Of a stretch of DNA of 64,000 bases, positions 12,112 to 25,879 are shown piece after piece. This stretch comes from Cherax quadricarinatus (Eukaryota; Arthropoda; Malacostraca; Decapoda; Parastacidae). The DNA lies in NCBI RefSeq assembly GCF_038502225.1, contig NC_091293.1, positions 9,258,173-9,322,172 of the forward strand. Direction: 5' to 3'. Positions within the stretch are counted from its first letter, which is position 1; each line of letters opens with the position of its first letter. The notes under the pieces were generated by a model. The model worked only from the letters and a program-made list of their open reading frames with translations, did no database searches and was not told where the DNA came from. Position numbers and translations under genes: made by a program.

Positions 12112-13350
12112 ATGGCGCCAGGTGTGTGCAGAAGGGTGAATACTGTGGGCATTGAGCTTATTAGTGGGGCTTTAACGCCTACGTCAGTTGATGTGTTATT
12201 GCCCAAAATTGTGAGAGAGACATACGGCATCAGAGACGAGGATTTGTATGGAGTAGCACTGAACGGTGTGTATAGAATATTCGTGAAGGTGCTAACTGCT
12301 CAAGTATACGAGGCGTTGGTGGATCGTTATCAAGATGTCAGCATTAACGTAACACCGGCAGTGAGGGTCAAGTTGACGGATGTATCACGACATTATTCGT
12401 GGGTTAAGCTCCGAAACGTGCCTTTTGAGGCTGATGAAGTGGATATACGCAATGTTTTCGAACGTTATGGCACTGTACATCTGGCCCAACCTGGTAAATG
12501 GGTAAAAGGAGCTTACACAGGTTATCCTGAGGGTTCTTTCAATCTCAAGATGACGCTAAGGCATCCTATACCCTCGTATGTATATCTCGAGGAATTTAGA
12601 ACCCAGGTAATGGTAGCGTATGCTGGGCAGAGGCGTACATGCCGACTGTGTGGCGAATTTGACCATATGGCGGCAGACTGTGGCAAGCGGAATATGGCTC
12701 CTGGGCCGGCAAGGGGCGCAGCACCTGTCCATGAGAAACCGATGCCTGAGGAAGAACGGAGGCAAGGAGGAGGGCGTGGTCGCTTGTGGAGTGAAGAGGT
12801 GATGGCTCCTCCTGTGGAATCAGAAGAAGTGGAGATCCATGAATCACCTGGCCCATCAACAGTACAGCTGCCAAGTGAAGAGGTGCAGGTGGGCGCAGAA
12901 GTGAAAGCTATTGAGGAGGAGTTGGAGACGGTGATACAGGCTATGTTAGAGTCTACGGAGGTGGAGAGTCACAGTGAGCAGGAACCTGGGATCAGGGCAG
13001 AAGGTGTGTGCGGGAGGGGGGAGGATCAGGTGGCACCTGTGATGGACAGTGTAAGTGCCATGGAAGGACATGGAGGCGGATTAAGGGTGGTAGAGGTGGA
13101 AGTCCATTGTGCTGGCTCCCAGGACTCAGATATGGAAACTGAAGGAGCTACAAGGAAAAGGGCAGCAGCGTCAGATTCGGACGATGTTCTGACGCCGGCG
13201 CAAAGGCCAGGAAAAAAGACTTGGGGTTATGGTGCTCAGAGTGACTCTACGAGAGGGCCACAACAGAAGGGGGGGGATGGTTGGGAAGGAGGGTGGAGTA
13301 TGTGGCAAAGGCAAAGCCCAGGGAAATGGTTTGAAAGGGAAGAGTCATGA
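12112..13350 (+). CDS. Tx1-like ORF1 protein, CCHC zinc knuckle
   Basis: The open frame begins at 12061, but the ATG at 12112 (aacaacATGG) has a much better context and starts the region conserved with copy 1, giving about 412 residues. The first 60 residues are unlike known domains. An RRM-like fold is suggested by SWVKLRNVPFEADEVDI and FERYGTVHLA. A CCHC knuckle, CRLCGEFDHMAADC, follows near residues 180-195. The remaining half is acidic and low in complexity, rich in Glu with several SEE and EVE repeats, ending in a basic Lys/Arg/Gly stretch. The protein should bind element RNA and escort it with ORF2. The frame is intact, so it could be expressed if transcribed. Confidence 0.8.
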   Translation: MAPGVCRRVNTVGIELISGALTPTSVDVLLPKIVRETYGIRDEDLYGVALNGVYRIFVKVLTAQVYEALVDRYQDVSINVTPAVRVKLTDVSRHYSWVKLRNVPFEADEVDIRNVFERYGTVHLAQPGKWVKGAYTGYPEGSFNLKMTLRHPIPSYVYLEEFRTQVMVAYAGQRRTCRLCGEFDHMAADCGKRNMAPGPARGAAPVHEKPMPEEERRQGGGRGRLWSEEVMAPPVESEEVEIHESPGPSTVQLPSEEVQVGAEVKAIEEELETVIQAMLESTEVESHSEQEPGIRAEGVCGRGEDQVAPVMDSVSAMEGHGGGLRVVEVEVHCAGSQDSDMETEGATRKRAAASDSDDVLTPAQRPGKKTWGYGAQSDSTRGPQQKGGDGWEGGWSMWQRQSPGKWFEREES

Positions 13351-13391
13351 CATGAGGCGGGGAGGGAAACTTTAAGCCGGCCTCAGGTGTG

Positions 13392-15865
13392 TAACAATAA
13401 ATATTAATGGTCTGTGTGATGGTGTTAAACGTGAATGCTTCAGGATGTTTTTGAATAGGTACAAGATTGACGTAGCTTTTGTGCAGGAGCACAATTTTAA
13501 GCTTGGTCGTGAATTAGAGGTGCCTGGGTATCAGGCTTATGTGTTGCCGTCTGAGCGCTTAAAAGGAGGAGTGGGTGTGTTGATCAGGGAGGCGAGCCCG
13601 TTTGTATTGCACAGGAAAGAGGGGGGGGAGGGGGGAGAGTATTACGTGTGGAAGGATGGTGGATGGGAGAGAGAGTGGCGTTTGTGTGTGTGTATGCCCC
13701 AGCAGAAAGTGACGTGAAAGTGAAGATGGATTTTGTGCGTGAGGAGCTCGTGTACTACCTACGCACGTTACCGTCGGTGGCGATTGTGGGGGGGGGATTG
13801 GAATTGTGTAGTTAAGAGGGCAGACGTGAAACCCAGAGGAGCGGGATATTTTTCCTCAGTCTTGGGAGGCCTGCTTAGAGACCTTCAGTTACGTGATGCT
13901 TTCGGGGGAGGTCTGTGGGAGGTGGAACATACGTTTATAAGAATGGGATATGCGGCTCGTTTGGACAGGTTATATTTATCTCAGAGGGTTTTGGTAGAGT
14001 CTTTTAAAATTATTGAGATGGTGTCTTCTGATCATAGGGCGGTATTAGTGGAGGTGGGGTGGGATGCTTTGGCTCGTAGGCAGGGAAGTTATTGGAAACT
14101 GAACACGATGGTTTTGAGGGATAGGGAGGGATTGGAAGGTTTTGCAGTATTTTGGGAACAGCTCTGGGCAGACAGAAGGACTGAGGAGGATGTGGTAGGA
14201 TGGTGGGATAATGTGGCTAAAGTAAGAATACGTCAATTTTATGTGAGGGAGGGTAAACGCATAAATCAATTGCGGTATGGTTTGTCAAATTATTTAGAAT
14301 CTAGATTACGGGATTGTTACAAGGGGGGAGCTGTGGCCGGGGTGTACCCAGTGGAGGATATACACATGTTGAAGGGCAGGATAAGGGATTTACAAGAAGA
14401 CCGTTTTGCAGCGGTACGTATACAGGCTGGGTTGGACGAAGTACTATGGGGCGACAAGCCATCGGCTTGTGTGCTGCGAGGACAGAAGGTACGACAGCGA
14501 ACGACTACAATACCGGGATTGCAAGTCATTTCTATGGTGGGGGGGTTTAGAGAGGGACAGGTATTACGGGAAACCACGGGGATGAGTGCATATGCAGATA
14601 GATGGTTTGAGGAATATGGGAAAAGTAGTGGGGTAGATGGAGAGGTTCTTGGGCAGGTATGTAAGTATGTGCCATGCAAACTGGGGAGGAGTGATCGGGA
14701 GGCACTGGGTGGGGTCATTGAGGAGGAGGAAATATGGAGAGCCCTTATGGACATGAGGAAGGGAAAGGCACCCAGGATCGATGGTTTACCAAGCGAATTT
14801 TATGTACAGCACTGGGATCTGCTTAGGGGTTTCCTAGTAGAGTTAATGAATACCATGAAGGAAGGAGGTAAGATGGGAGAATCACAGGCAACGGCGGTGG
14901 TGGTGTTGGTCCCGAAGGGTAAACAGCAGAGTACCCTTCGGGATTACCGAGCCATTTCGTTGCTTTGTGCTGATTATAAATTGTTCGCGAAAATTCTTGG
15001 GAATCGGCTTAAATGTGTTGTGGGGAGGGTCGTGTTTGAGTCTCAGTTTGGGTTGCCTGGTAGGTCAATGGGCGAGGGCCACGGGATCATAAAGGGGTTC
15101 CTGGAGGACATGGAAAGGGGAAGAGGGGCGTTGGTGGCGTTGGATTGGCAAGGGGCTTATGACAGGGTGGAAAGAAAGGCTTTGAGGGATATTCTCCTAC
15201 GACAGGGGTTTGGCGAAGAAATAGTGGGGTGGGTGGATACGTTGTACTCAAACGCGAAGGTAAGGGTGCAAATCAATGGGTGTGTGGGGGAGGGAGTCAC
15301 CATGGAGCGAGGTCTTCGGCAGGGATGTCCATTATCACAACTTTTGTTTGCATGTGTTCAGGATCCCTTTTATAGGATGGTGGAGGATCGTCTAAGGACA
15401 GGGGATGGGGATGGTGAGCAGAAGCCTTGGCCTGGTTTGGTGGGCTATGTTGATGATACAACTATTTTGGTGAGTGAGGAGACACGGTTAGGACTTTTGG
15501 AGGAAGTTGTACACAATTTTGGGAGAGCTACTGGGATGAAGGTAAATCTGGAAAAGTCAATGATAATGGGGTTGGGAGAGTGGGCAGGGAGATTAGATTG
15601 GGGATGTGATGTTGTGCAGCGGAGAACCAGGAGTATGAAAATCTGTGGTGTCGTTTATGAGGCTGACCTGAGTGCTGCAAGGATTAGCAATTCAAATAGG
15701 ATGGTGGAACAGGTGCAGCGACGTTTGGGAATGCTGCGACCGCACCATTTAACCCTTAGGCAACGTGCAATCGTCATCAATGTATTACTATATAGTAAAG
15801 TCTGGTTTGTTTCGGCAGTGATGCCATTAACAGGAACAGCGATCACGAGTATTCTTAGAATGGTG
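13392..15865 (+). pseudogene. Tx1-like ORF2 (endonuclease + RT), copy 2, frameshifted and cut by gap
   Basis: The frame opens near the ORF1 stop (TININGLCDGV...), an APE-type start with DVAFVQEHN supplying the usual Glu. It shifts near 13690-13720 and again in a G run near 13790, then stays open from about 13795 to the gap. Landmarks are GGDWNCVV, MVSSDHRAV (end of endonuclease), KGKAPRIDGLP, LRDYRAISLLCADYKLF, ALDWQGAYDRVE (motif A), GLRQGCPLSQLLF and GYVDDTTIL near 15450. The C-terminus is lost in the N run. The two homopolymer shifts could be sequencing errors, so the copy may be better than it looks. Confidence 0.82.
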
Positions 15866-15965
15866 NNNNNNNNNNNNNNNNNNNNNNNNNNNNNNNNNNN
15901 NNNNNNNNNNNNNNNNNNNNNNNNNNNNNNNNNNNNNNNNNNNNNNNNNNNNNNNNNNNNNNNNN
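15866..15965. other. Assembly gap (100 N)
   Basis: Exactly 100 unknown bases, the conventional size for a gap of unknown length. It cuts the Tx1-like ORF2 and precedes a fragment of a different repeat, so the join may not be contiguous. Confidence 0.98.
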
Positions 15966-19573
<3,608 letters not shown>

Positions 19574-19718
19574 CTGTTGGGAGTGAGGGAAGAGTCGAGG
19601 CGAGTGAAATCGTGAGACTGTGAAGAATCATGAGGCCGTCGGACCACTGTGAGTGATGTATTGCTCGCTTTGTGTCTCCTGTATTGTGTATATTTCGTAT
19701 GAGTTTAGTTGTGATTAC

Positions 19719-19788
<70 letters not shown>
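19719..19788. repeat. (AAT)n microsatellite at RTE-like 3' end
   Basis: About 23 AAT units (ATT on the minus strand) directly follow the 3' end of RTE-like copy B, after a short T/A-rich junction. It takes the place occupied by (AT)n at copies A and C, so the tails of this family differ in motif between copies. Confidence 0.95.
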
Positions 19789-22700
19789 TTTTTTTTATTA
19801 TCACACTGGCCGATTCCCACTAAGGCAGGGTGGCCCGAAAAAGAAAAACTTCCACCATCATCCACTCCATCACTGTCTTGCCAGAAGGGTGCTTTACACT
19901 ACAGTTTTTAAACTGCAACATTAACACCCCTCCTTCAGAGTGCAGGCACTGTACTTCCCATCTCCAGGACTCAAGTCCGGCCTGCCGGTGTCCCTGAACC
20001 CCTTCATAAATGTTACTTTGCTCACACTCCAACAGCACGTCAAGTATTAAAAACCATTTGTCTCCATTCACTCCTATCAAACACGCTCATGCATGCCTGC
20101 TGGAAGTCCAAGCCCCTCGCACACAAAACCTCCTTTACCCCCTCCCTCCAACCTTTCCTAGGCCGACCAATACCCCGCCTTCCTTCCTCTACAGACTGAT
20201 ACACTCTTGAAGTTATTCTGTTTCGCTCCATTCTCTCCACATGTCCGAACCACCTCAACAACCCTTCCTCAGCCCTCTGGACAACAGTTTTGGTAATCCT
20301 GCACCTCCTCCTAACTTCCAAACTACGAATTCTCTGCATTATATTCACACCACACATTGCTCTCAGACATGACATCTCCACTGCCTCCAGCCTTCTCCTC
20401 GCTGCAACATTCATCACCCATGCTTCACACCCATATAAGAGCGTTGGTAAAACTATACTCTCATACATTCCCCTCTTTGCCTCCAAGGACAAAGTTCTTT
20501 GTCTCCACAGACTCCTAAGTGCACCACTCACCGTTTTCCCCTCATCAATTCTATGATTCACCTCATCTTTCATAGACCCATCCGCTGACACGTCCACTCC
20601 CAAATATCTGAATACATTCACCTCCTCCATACTCTCTCCCTCCAATCTGATATCCAATCTTTCATCACCTAATCCTTTTGTTATCCTCATAACCTTACTC
20701 TTTCCTGTATTCACTTTCAATTTTCTTAATTTGCACACCCTACCAAATTCATCCACCAATCTCTGCAACTTCTCTTCAAAATCTCCCAAGAGCACAGTGT
20801 CATCAGCAAAGAGCAACTGTGACAACTCCCACTTTATGTGTGATTCTTTATCTTTTAACTCCACGCCTCTTGCAAAGACCCTCGCATTTACCTCTCTTAC
20901 AACCCCATCTATAAATATATTAAACAACCACGGTGACATCACACATCCTTGTCTAAGGCCTACTTTTACTGGGAAATAATTTCCCTCTTTCCTACATACT
21001 CTAACTTGAGCCTCACTATCCTCGTAAAAACTCTTCACTGCTTTCAGTAACCTACCTCCTACACCATACACTTGCAACATCTGCCACATTGCCCCCCTAT
21101 CCACCCTGTCATACGCCTTTTCCAAATCCATAAATGCCACAAAGACCTCTTTAGCCTTATCTAAATACTGTTCACTTATATGTTTCACTGTAAACATCTG
21201 GTCCACACACCCCCTACCTTTCCTAAAGCCTCCTTGTTCATCTGCTATCCTATTCTCCGTCTTACTCTTAATTCTTTCAATAATAACTCTACCATACACT
21301 TTGCCAGGTATACTCAACAGACTTATCCCCCTATAATTTTTGCACTCTCTTTTATCCCCTTTGCCTTTATACAAAGGAACTATGCATGCTCTCTGCCAAT
21401 CCCTAGGTACCTTACCCTCTTCCATACATTTATTAAATAATTGCACCAACCACTCCAAAACTATATCCCCACCTGCTTTTAACATTTCTATCTTTATCCC
21501 ATCAATCCCGGCTGCCTTACCCCCTTTCATTTTACCTACTGCCTCACGAACTTCCCCCACACTCACAACTGGCTCTTCCTCACTCCTACAAGATGTTGTT
21601 CCTCCTTGCCCTATACACGAAATCACAGCTTCCCTAACTTCATCAACATTTAACAATTCCTCAAAATATTCCCTCCATCTTCCCAATACCTCTAACTCTC
21701 CATTTAATAACTCTCCTCTCCTATTTTTAACTGAAAAATCCATTTGTTCTCTAGGCTTTCTTGACTTGTTAATCTCACTCCAAAACTTTTTCTTATTTTC
21801 AACAAAATTTGTTGATAACATCTCACCCACTCTCTCATTTGCTCTCTTTTTACATTGCTTCACCACTCTCTTAACCTCTCTCTTTTTCTCCATATACTCT
21901 TCCCTCCTTGCATCACTTCTACTTTGTAAAAACTTCTCATATGCTAACTTTTTCTCCCTTACTACTCTCTTCTCATCATCATTCCACCAATCGCTCCTCT
22001 TCCCTCCTGCACCCACTTTCCTGTAACCACAAACTTCTGCTGAACACTCTAACACTACATTTTTAAACCTACCCCATACCTCTTCGACCCCATTGCCTAT
22101 GCTCTCATTAGCCCATCTATCCTCCAATAGCTGTTTATATCTTACCCTAACTGCCTCCTCTTTTAGTTTATAAACCTTCACCTCTCTCTTCCCTGATGCT
22201 TCTATTCTCCTTGTATCCCATCTACCTTTTACTCTCAGTGTAGCTACAACTAGAAAGTGATCTGATATATCTGTGGCCCCTCTATAAACATGTACATCCT
22301 GAAGTCTACTCAACAGTCTTTTATCTACCAATACATAATCCAACAAACTACTGTCATTTCGCCCTACATCATATCTTGTATACTTATTTATCCTCTTTTT
22401 CTTAAAATATGTATTACCTATAACTAAACCCCTTTCTATACAAAGTTCAATCAAAGGGCTCCCATTATCATTTACACCTGGCACCCCAAACTTACCTACC
22501 ACACCCTCTCTAAAAGTTTCTCCTACTTTAGCATTCAGGTCCCCTACCACAATTACTCTCTCACTTGGTTCAAAGGCTCCTATACATTCACTTAACATCT
22601 CCCAAAATCTCTCTCTCTCCTCTGCATTCCTCTCTTCTCCAGGTGCATACACGCTTATTATGACCCACTTCTCGCATCCAACCTTTACTTTAATCCACAT

Positions 22701-23385
22701 AATTCTTGAATTTACACATTCATATTCTCTTTTCTCCTTCCATAACTGATCATTCAACATTACTGCTACCCCTTCCTTTGCTCTAACTCTCTCAGATACT
22801 CCAGATTTAATCCCATTTATTTCCCCCCACCGAAACTCCCCTACCCCCTTCAGCTTTGTTTCGCTTAGGGCCAGGACATCCAACTTCTTTTCATTCATAA
22901 CATCAGCAATCATCTGTTTCTTGTCATCCCCACTACATCCACGCACATTTAAGCATCCCAGTTTTATAAAGTTTTTCTTCTTCTCTTTTTTAGTAAATGT
23001 CTACAGGAGAAGGGGTTACTAGCCCATTGCTCCCGGCATTTTAGTCGTCTCATACGACACGCATGGCTTACGGAGGAAAGATTCTTTTCCACTTCCCCAT
23101 GGACAATAGAAGAAATAAAGAGGAACAAGAGCTATTTAGAAAAAGGAGAAAAACCTAGATGTATGTATATATATATATGCATGTGCGTGTCTGTGAAGTG
23201 TGACCAAAGTGTAAGTAGGAGTAGCAAGATATTCCTGTTATCTAGCGTGTTTATGAGACAGAAAAAGAAACCAGCAATCCTTGCATCATGCAAAACAGTT
23301 ACAGGTTTCTGTTTCACAGTCATCTGGCAGGACGGTAGCACTTCCCTGGGTGGTTGCTGTCTACCAACCTACTTGAAAGGGCGAA
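19789..23385 (-). mobile_element. RTE-like LINE, copy B, near full length
   Basis: This minus-strand copy is the most complete of the family: a 3' UTR (19789-20039), one long open frame, and a 5' region of about 440 bp extending to about 23385. The 5' region's far end ('gggtggttgctgtctaccaacc' around 23348) is shared with copy C at about 38458-38482. The single-ORF plan with APE endonuclease and RT fits the RTE clade. Confidence 0.87.
20040..22946 (-). CDS. RTE-like ORF: APE endonuclease-reverse transcriptase, 968 codons open
   Basis: One unbroken frame covers endonuclease and RT. Endonuclease landmarks are LALSETKL (Glu near 29), VIVVGDLNAKVG (Asp 136, Asn 138) and DISDHFLVV (Asp 229, His 230). 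RT landmarks are FMDLEKAYDRV (motif A, Asp 607), VGLRQGCVMSPWLF (near 662-675) and LLFADDTVLL (Asp 715-716). A C-terminal region has LLYGCEAWVM and RWFGHVERM. The first codon here is GTG, not ATG. The frame runs back to a stop at 23001-23003 through LGCLNVRGC, which matches the NVRG start of APE domains, so the true start lies upstream and a mutation may have cut it off. All catalytic residues are present; enzyme activity is plausible, translation uncertain. Confidence 0.87.
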   Translation of the reverse strand: MRGCSGDDKKQMIADVMNEKKLDVLALSETKLKGVGEFRWGEINGIKSGVSERVRAKEGVAVMLNDQLWKEKREYECVNSRIMWIKVKVGCEKWVIISVYAPGEERNAEERERFWEMLSECIGAFEPSERVIVVGDLNAKVGETFREGVVGKFGVPGVNDNGSPLIELCIERGLVIGNTYFKKKRINKYTRYDVGRNDSSLLDYVLVDKRLLSRLQDVHVYRGATDISDHFLVVATLRVKGRWDTRRIEASGKREVKVYKLKEEAVRVRYKQLLEDRWANESIGNGVEEVWGRFKNVVLECSAEVCGYRKVGAGGKRSDWWNDDEKRVVREKKLAYEKFLQSRSDARREEYMEKKREVKRVVKQCKKRANERVGEMLSTNFVENKKKFWSEINKSRKPREQMDFSVKNRRGELLNGELEVLGRWREYFEELLNVDEVREAVISCIGQGGTTSCRSEEEPVVSVGEVREAVGKMKGGKAAGIDGIKIEMLKAGGDIVLEWLVQLFNKCMEEGKVPRDWQRACIVPLYKGKGDKRECKNYRGISLLSIPGKVYGRVIIERIKSKTENRIADEQGGFRKGRGCVDQMFTVKHISEQYLDKAKEVFVAFMDLEKAYDRVDRGAMWQMLQVYGVGGRLLKAVKSFYEDSEAQVRVCRKEGNYFPVKVGLRQGCVMSPWLFNIFIDGVVREVNARVFARGVELKDKESHIKWELSQLLFADDTVLLGDFEEKLQRLVDEFGRVCKLRKLKVNTGKSKVMRITKGLGDERLDIRLEGESMEEVNVFRYLGVDVSADGSMKDEVNHRIDEGKTVSGALRSLWRQRTLSLEAKRGMYESIVLPTLLYGCEAWVMNVAARRRLEAVEMSCLRAMCGVNIMQRIRSLEVRRRCRITKTVVQRAEEGLLRWFGHVERMERNRITSRVYQSVEEGRRGIGRPRKGWREGVKEVLCARGLDFQQACMSVFDRSEWRQMVFNT

Positions 23386-24065
23386 ACGCTGCCCCCAGTA
23401 AATGCTGCTTCTGCAGATTATAACTTTTCGTCAGTAGTGTAGGGAACATGTCTGTGGCAATGGGGTTGTAGCATCAGGAGCAGCGCTAATTCTGTCTCCT
23501 CTACTGAGCTCAGTTCATCACGTAATCATTTAAGTTTTTTCATTAGTTGTGCCGCTTATAACTTCCTCCCATCCACAATTCCACCTCTAATGTGCTGAAA
23601 AAGTTTCCTAACCTTCACACGTCGTATTTCTCCACTTTACAAATGTTGGTGATAGTCTTCAGGATCCAGAATTATCAGGACTCTTCTTTTCCTTAACATC
23701 AGACAACGAGAATATCTGTAATCTCTTCAGTCGTTTTCCGTAACTAATTTTAATTTTCTTTTATATCGGGAGAAATTCCGCGAGTTGTTTTCTTTGACTC
23801 TTGTAATTAAAAAAAAAAATCTTCAGTAGATGATATGTGGGTACCAGTGATTGTTGACATTGCCGTTTAACATACATTGTGGAGATATTTGTAGGCATCT
23901 TTTAGCCTTTACATCTCAAGTGTGCTTTTAGAATCTGAGGACTATTTTGAAGTGTACCTTTAGATTTTGAAGACTAATTTGAAACGTATGTTTAGGATTT
24001 GAGGACTATTTTGAAGTGTGTCTTCAGGTGACTATATTTCAAAATCATATCACGCAATATATAAT
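23386..24065. other. No gene; short 32-bp tandem repeat near right end
   Basis: Unrecognised sequence without a long reading frame. Between about 23917 and 24028 a unit of roughly 32 bp ('gaggactattttgaagtgt' core) repeats three times with divergence. Confidence 0.6.
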
Positions 24066-24346
24066 TTCCCTGTGGCCTGTCATCACTCTCTACCATCCAC
24101 TATCATCATCCATCTGTCGCCCCTGTGGCCTGTCATCACTCTCTACCATCCACTATCATCATCCATCTGTCGCCCCTGTGGCCTGTCATAACTCTCTACC
24201 ATCCACTATCATCATCCATCTGTCGCCCCTGTGGCCTGTCATAACTCTCTACCATCCACTATCATCATCCATCTGTCGCCCCTGTGGCCTGTCATAACTC
24301 TCTACCATCCACTATCATCATCCATCTGTCGCCCTGTGGCCTGTAT
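24066..24346. repeat. 53-bp tandem repeat, about 5.3 copies
   Basis: The unit contains 'ctgtggcctgtcat' and 'catccatctgtcgccc' and recurs about every 53 bp with one or two substitutions (cac versus aac). Reading frames here repeat [18 protein letters not shown] and are artefacts of the array. It has no unique spacers, so it is a minisatellite and not CRISPR. Confidence 0.9.
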
Positions 24347-24356
24347 ATACATGTAT

Positions 24357-24510
<154 letters not shown>

Positions 24511-25616
24511 ATGTTGTTGTTTGTCCGTCGATTCGACTGGGGTCGAAGTTGGTGGGTACGCAGATGACTTGTCAGGCCAATCCGCGCACGAAACGTTCTC
24601 TGGCAGTGTGGACAGGGAAGGGTGGCGGCATCGAGTGGTCTGATGGCTCTGGTCTTCCTCGCCTGCCTGCGCTGCTCAGCTAGTGAGATTCTGCTTGCCT
24701 CGCAGGATGTTGCCCCTTTCTGGACAACTGCTCGCCAGTCATTCCTGTCCTGAGCTATCAGCTCCCACATGGTGTGGTTGATGTTGAAAGCTTTCAGAGT
24801 AGTCTTAAGGGTGTCCTCATAGTGCTTCTTTTGGCCTCCTTGAGAGCGCTTTCCATGCTGCAGTTCGCCAAACAAGAGTTTCTTTGGCAGCCGGTGGTCT
24901 GGTATGCGAGCAACGTGACCTGCCCAGCGAAGCTGTGTCTGCATTATGATGGTGTAGATGCTAGGCAGGCCAGCTGTAGTCAGCACTTCTGTGTCTGGGA
25001 TCTTATCTTGCCATTTGATGCCAAGAATTTTTCTGAGCCGTGTGGTGTGAAAGTGGTTCAACTTTCTGGTGTGACGTTTGTAGACAGTCCAGGTTTCGCA
25101 GCCATAGAGAAGTGTGGTGAGAACTATGGCTCTGTACACCTTGATCTTGGTGCTTGTGGTGATGCCTCTTCGGTTCCATACATTCTTGTGGAGCCTGCCG
25201 AAGGTGGCACTGGCTTTGGCAAGTCTGGCATTCACCTCATCATCGATGACAACGTTTCTGGAAAGGGTACTGCCGAGGTAGGTGAATTTGTCTACGGCGT
25301 TCAGTCGCTGCCCGTTGATGGTGATGTTTGGCTCAACATATGTCTTTCCCGGAGCAGGCTGGTGCATCACTTCAGTCTTCGTTGTACTGATTGTCAGCCC
25401 GAAGTTGTTGCAGGCGTCAGAGAACTTGTCAACACTGTACTGCATGGTGGCTTCTGAAGCAGCGTTGAGGGCGCCGTCATCAGCAAATAGCAGGTCATTG
25501 ATTGTGTCAGTTGCAGCCTTGGTTTTTGCTTGAAGCCTCCTGAGGTTGAAGACAGACCCATCTGTACGGTACCTCATGCCGATTCATGCGTCTGTGTCCC
25601 TGAATGCGTCTGTAAG
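24511..25616 (-). pseudogene. LINE ORF2 C-terminal half with C2H2 zinc finger
   Basis: A minus-strand LINE fragment. It starts at the Tigger insertion point (25616) with [13 protein letters not shown] after one stop codon near 25582. It runs through [13 protein letters not shown] (catalytic DD), [21 protein letters not shown] and [17 protein letters not shown], and ends in a C2H2 finger, [21 protein letters not shown] (one finger, two Cys and two His). The frame then enters (AT)n. The finger at the C-terminus may help choose the target DNA, as in R2-type elements, but this is inference. The clade is uncertain (RTE- or CR1-related). The N-terminal half was cut off by, or lies beyond, the Tigger element. 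Confidence 0.8.
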
Positions 25617-25879
25617 CAGTAGACCCTCAGCCAACGGCATTAATCCGTTCCAGAGGGCTTGCCGTTGATTGAGTTAATTTTTCCCCATAAGAAATAATGG
25701 AAATAGAATTAATCCGTTCCTGACACCCCAAAGTCTGAAAAAAAAATTGGACATGAAATATAATTTCCTTATATGGAAAGGAATGGGACATGCAAAATAA
25801 ATAATAATTAAATGTCACTTCCTTTATTGTGGAGTTGTTGATGAGTGATGTGCCAGCAGCAGGGGAGATTCAGGATTGT

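Larger units (their letters stand above)
12026..15865 (+). mobile_element. Tx1/L1-group-like LINE, copy 2, nearly complete to N gap
   Basis: A plus-strand copy with a 5' region of about 85 bp, an intact ORF1 and a long ORF2 that runs into the assembly gap. It is inserted at or near the 3' end of the CR1-type copy. Comparison with copy 1 defines the coding parts. The 3' end is lost in the gap, so tail and target duplication are unknown. Confidence 0.82.

Noticed and set aside
21340..22026. A 228-codon plus-strand frame
   Set aside because: It is a shadow of the RTE-like ORF on the minus strand and has no domain.
24066..24346. CRISPR-like regular repeats, also at 30247-30785 and 45829-47432
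   Set aside because: Units are directly adjacent with no unique spacers and the context is eukaryotic.
24774..25457. A 227-codon plus-strand frame
   Set aside because: It is antisense to the zinc-finger LINE, which has the conserved motifs on the minus strand.
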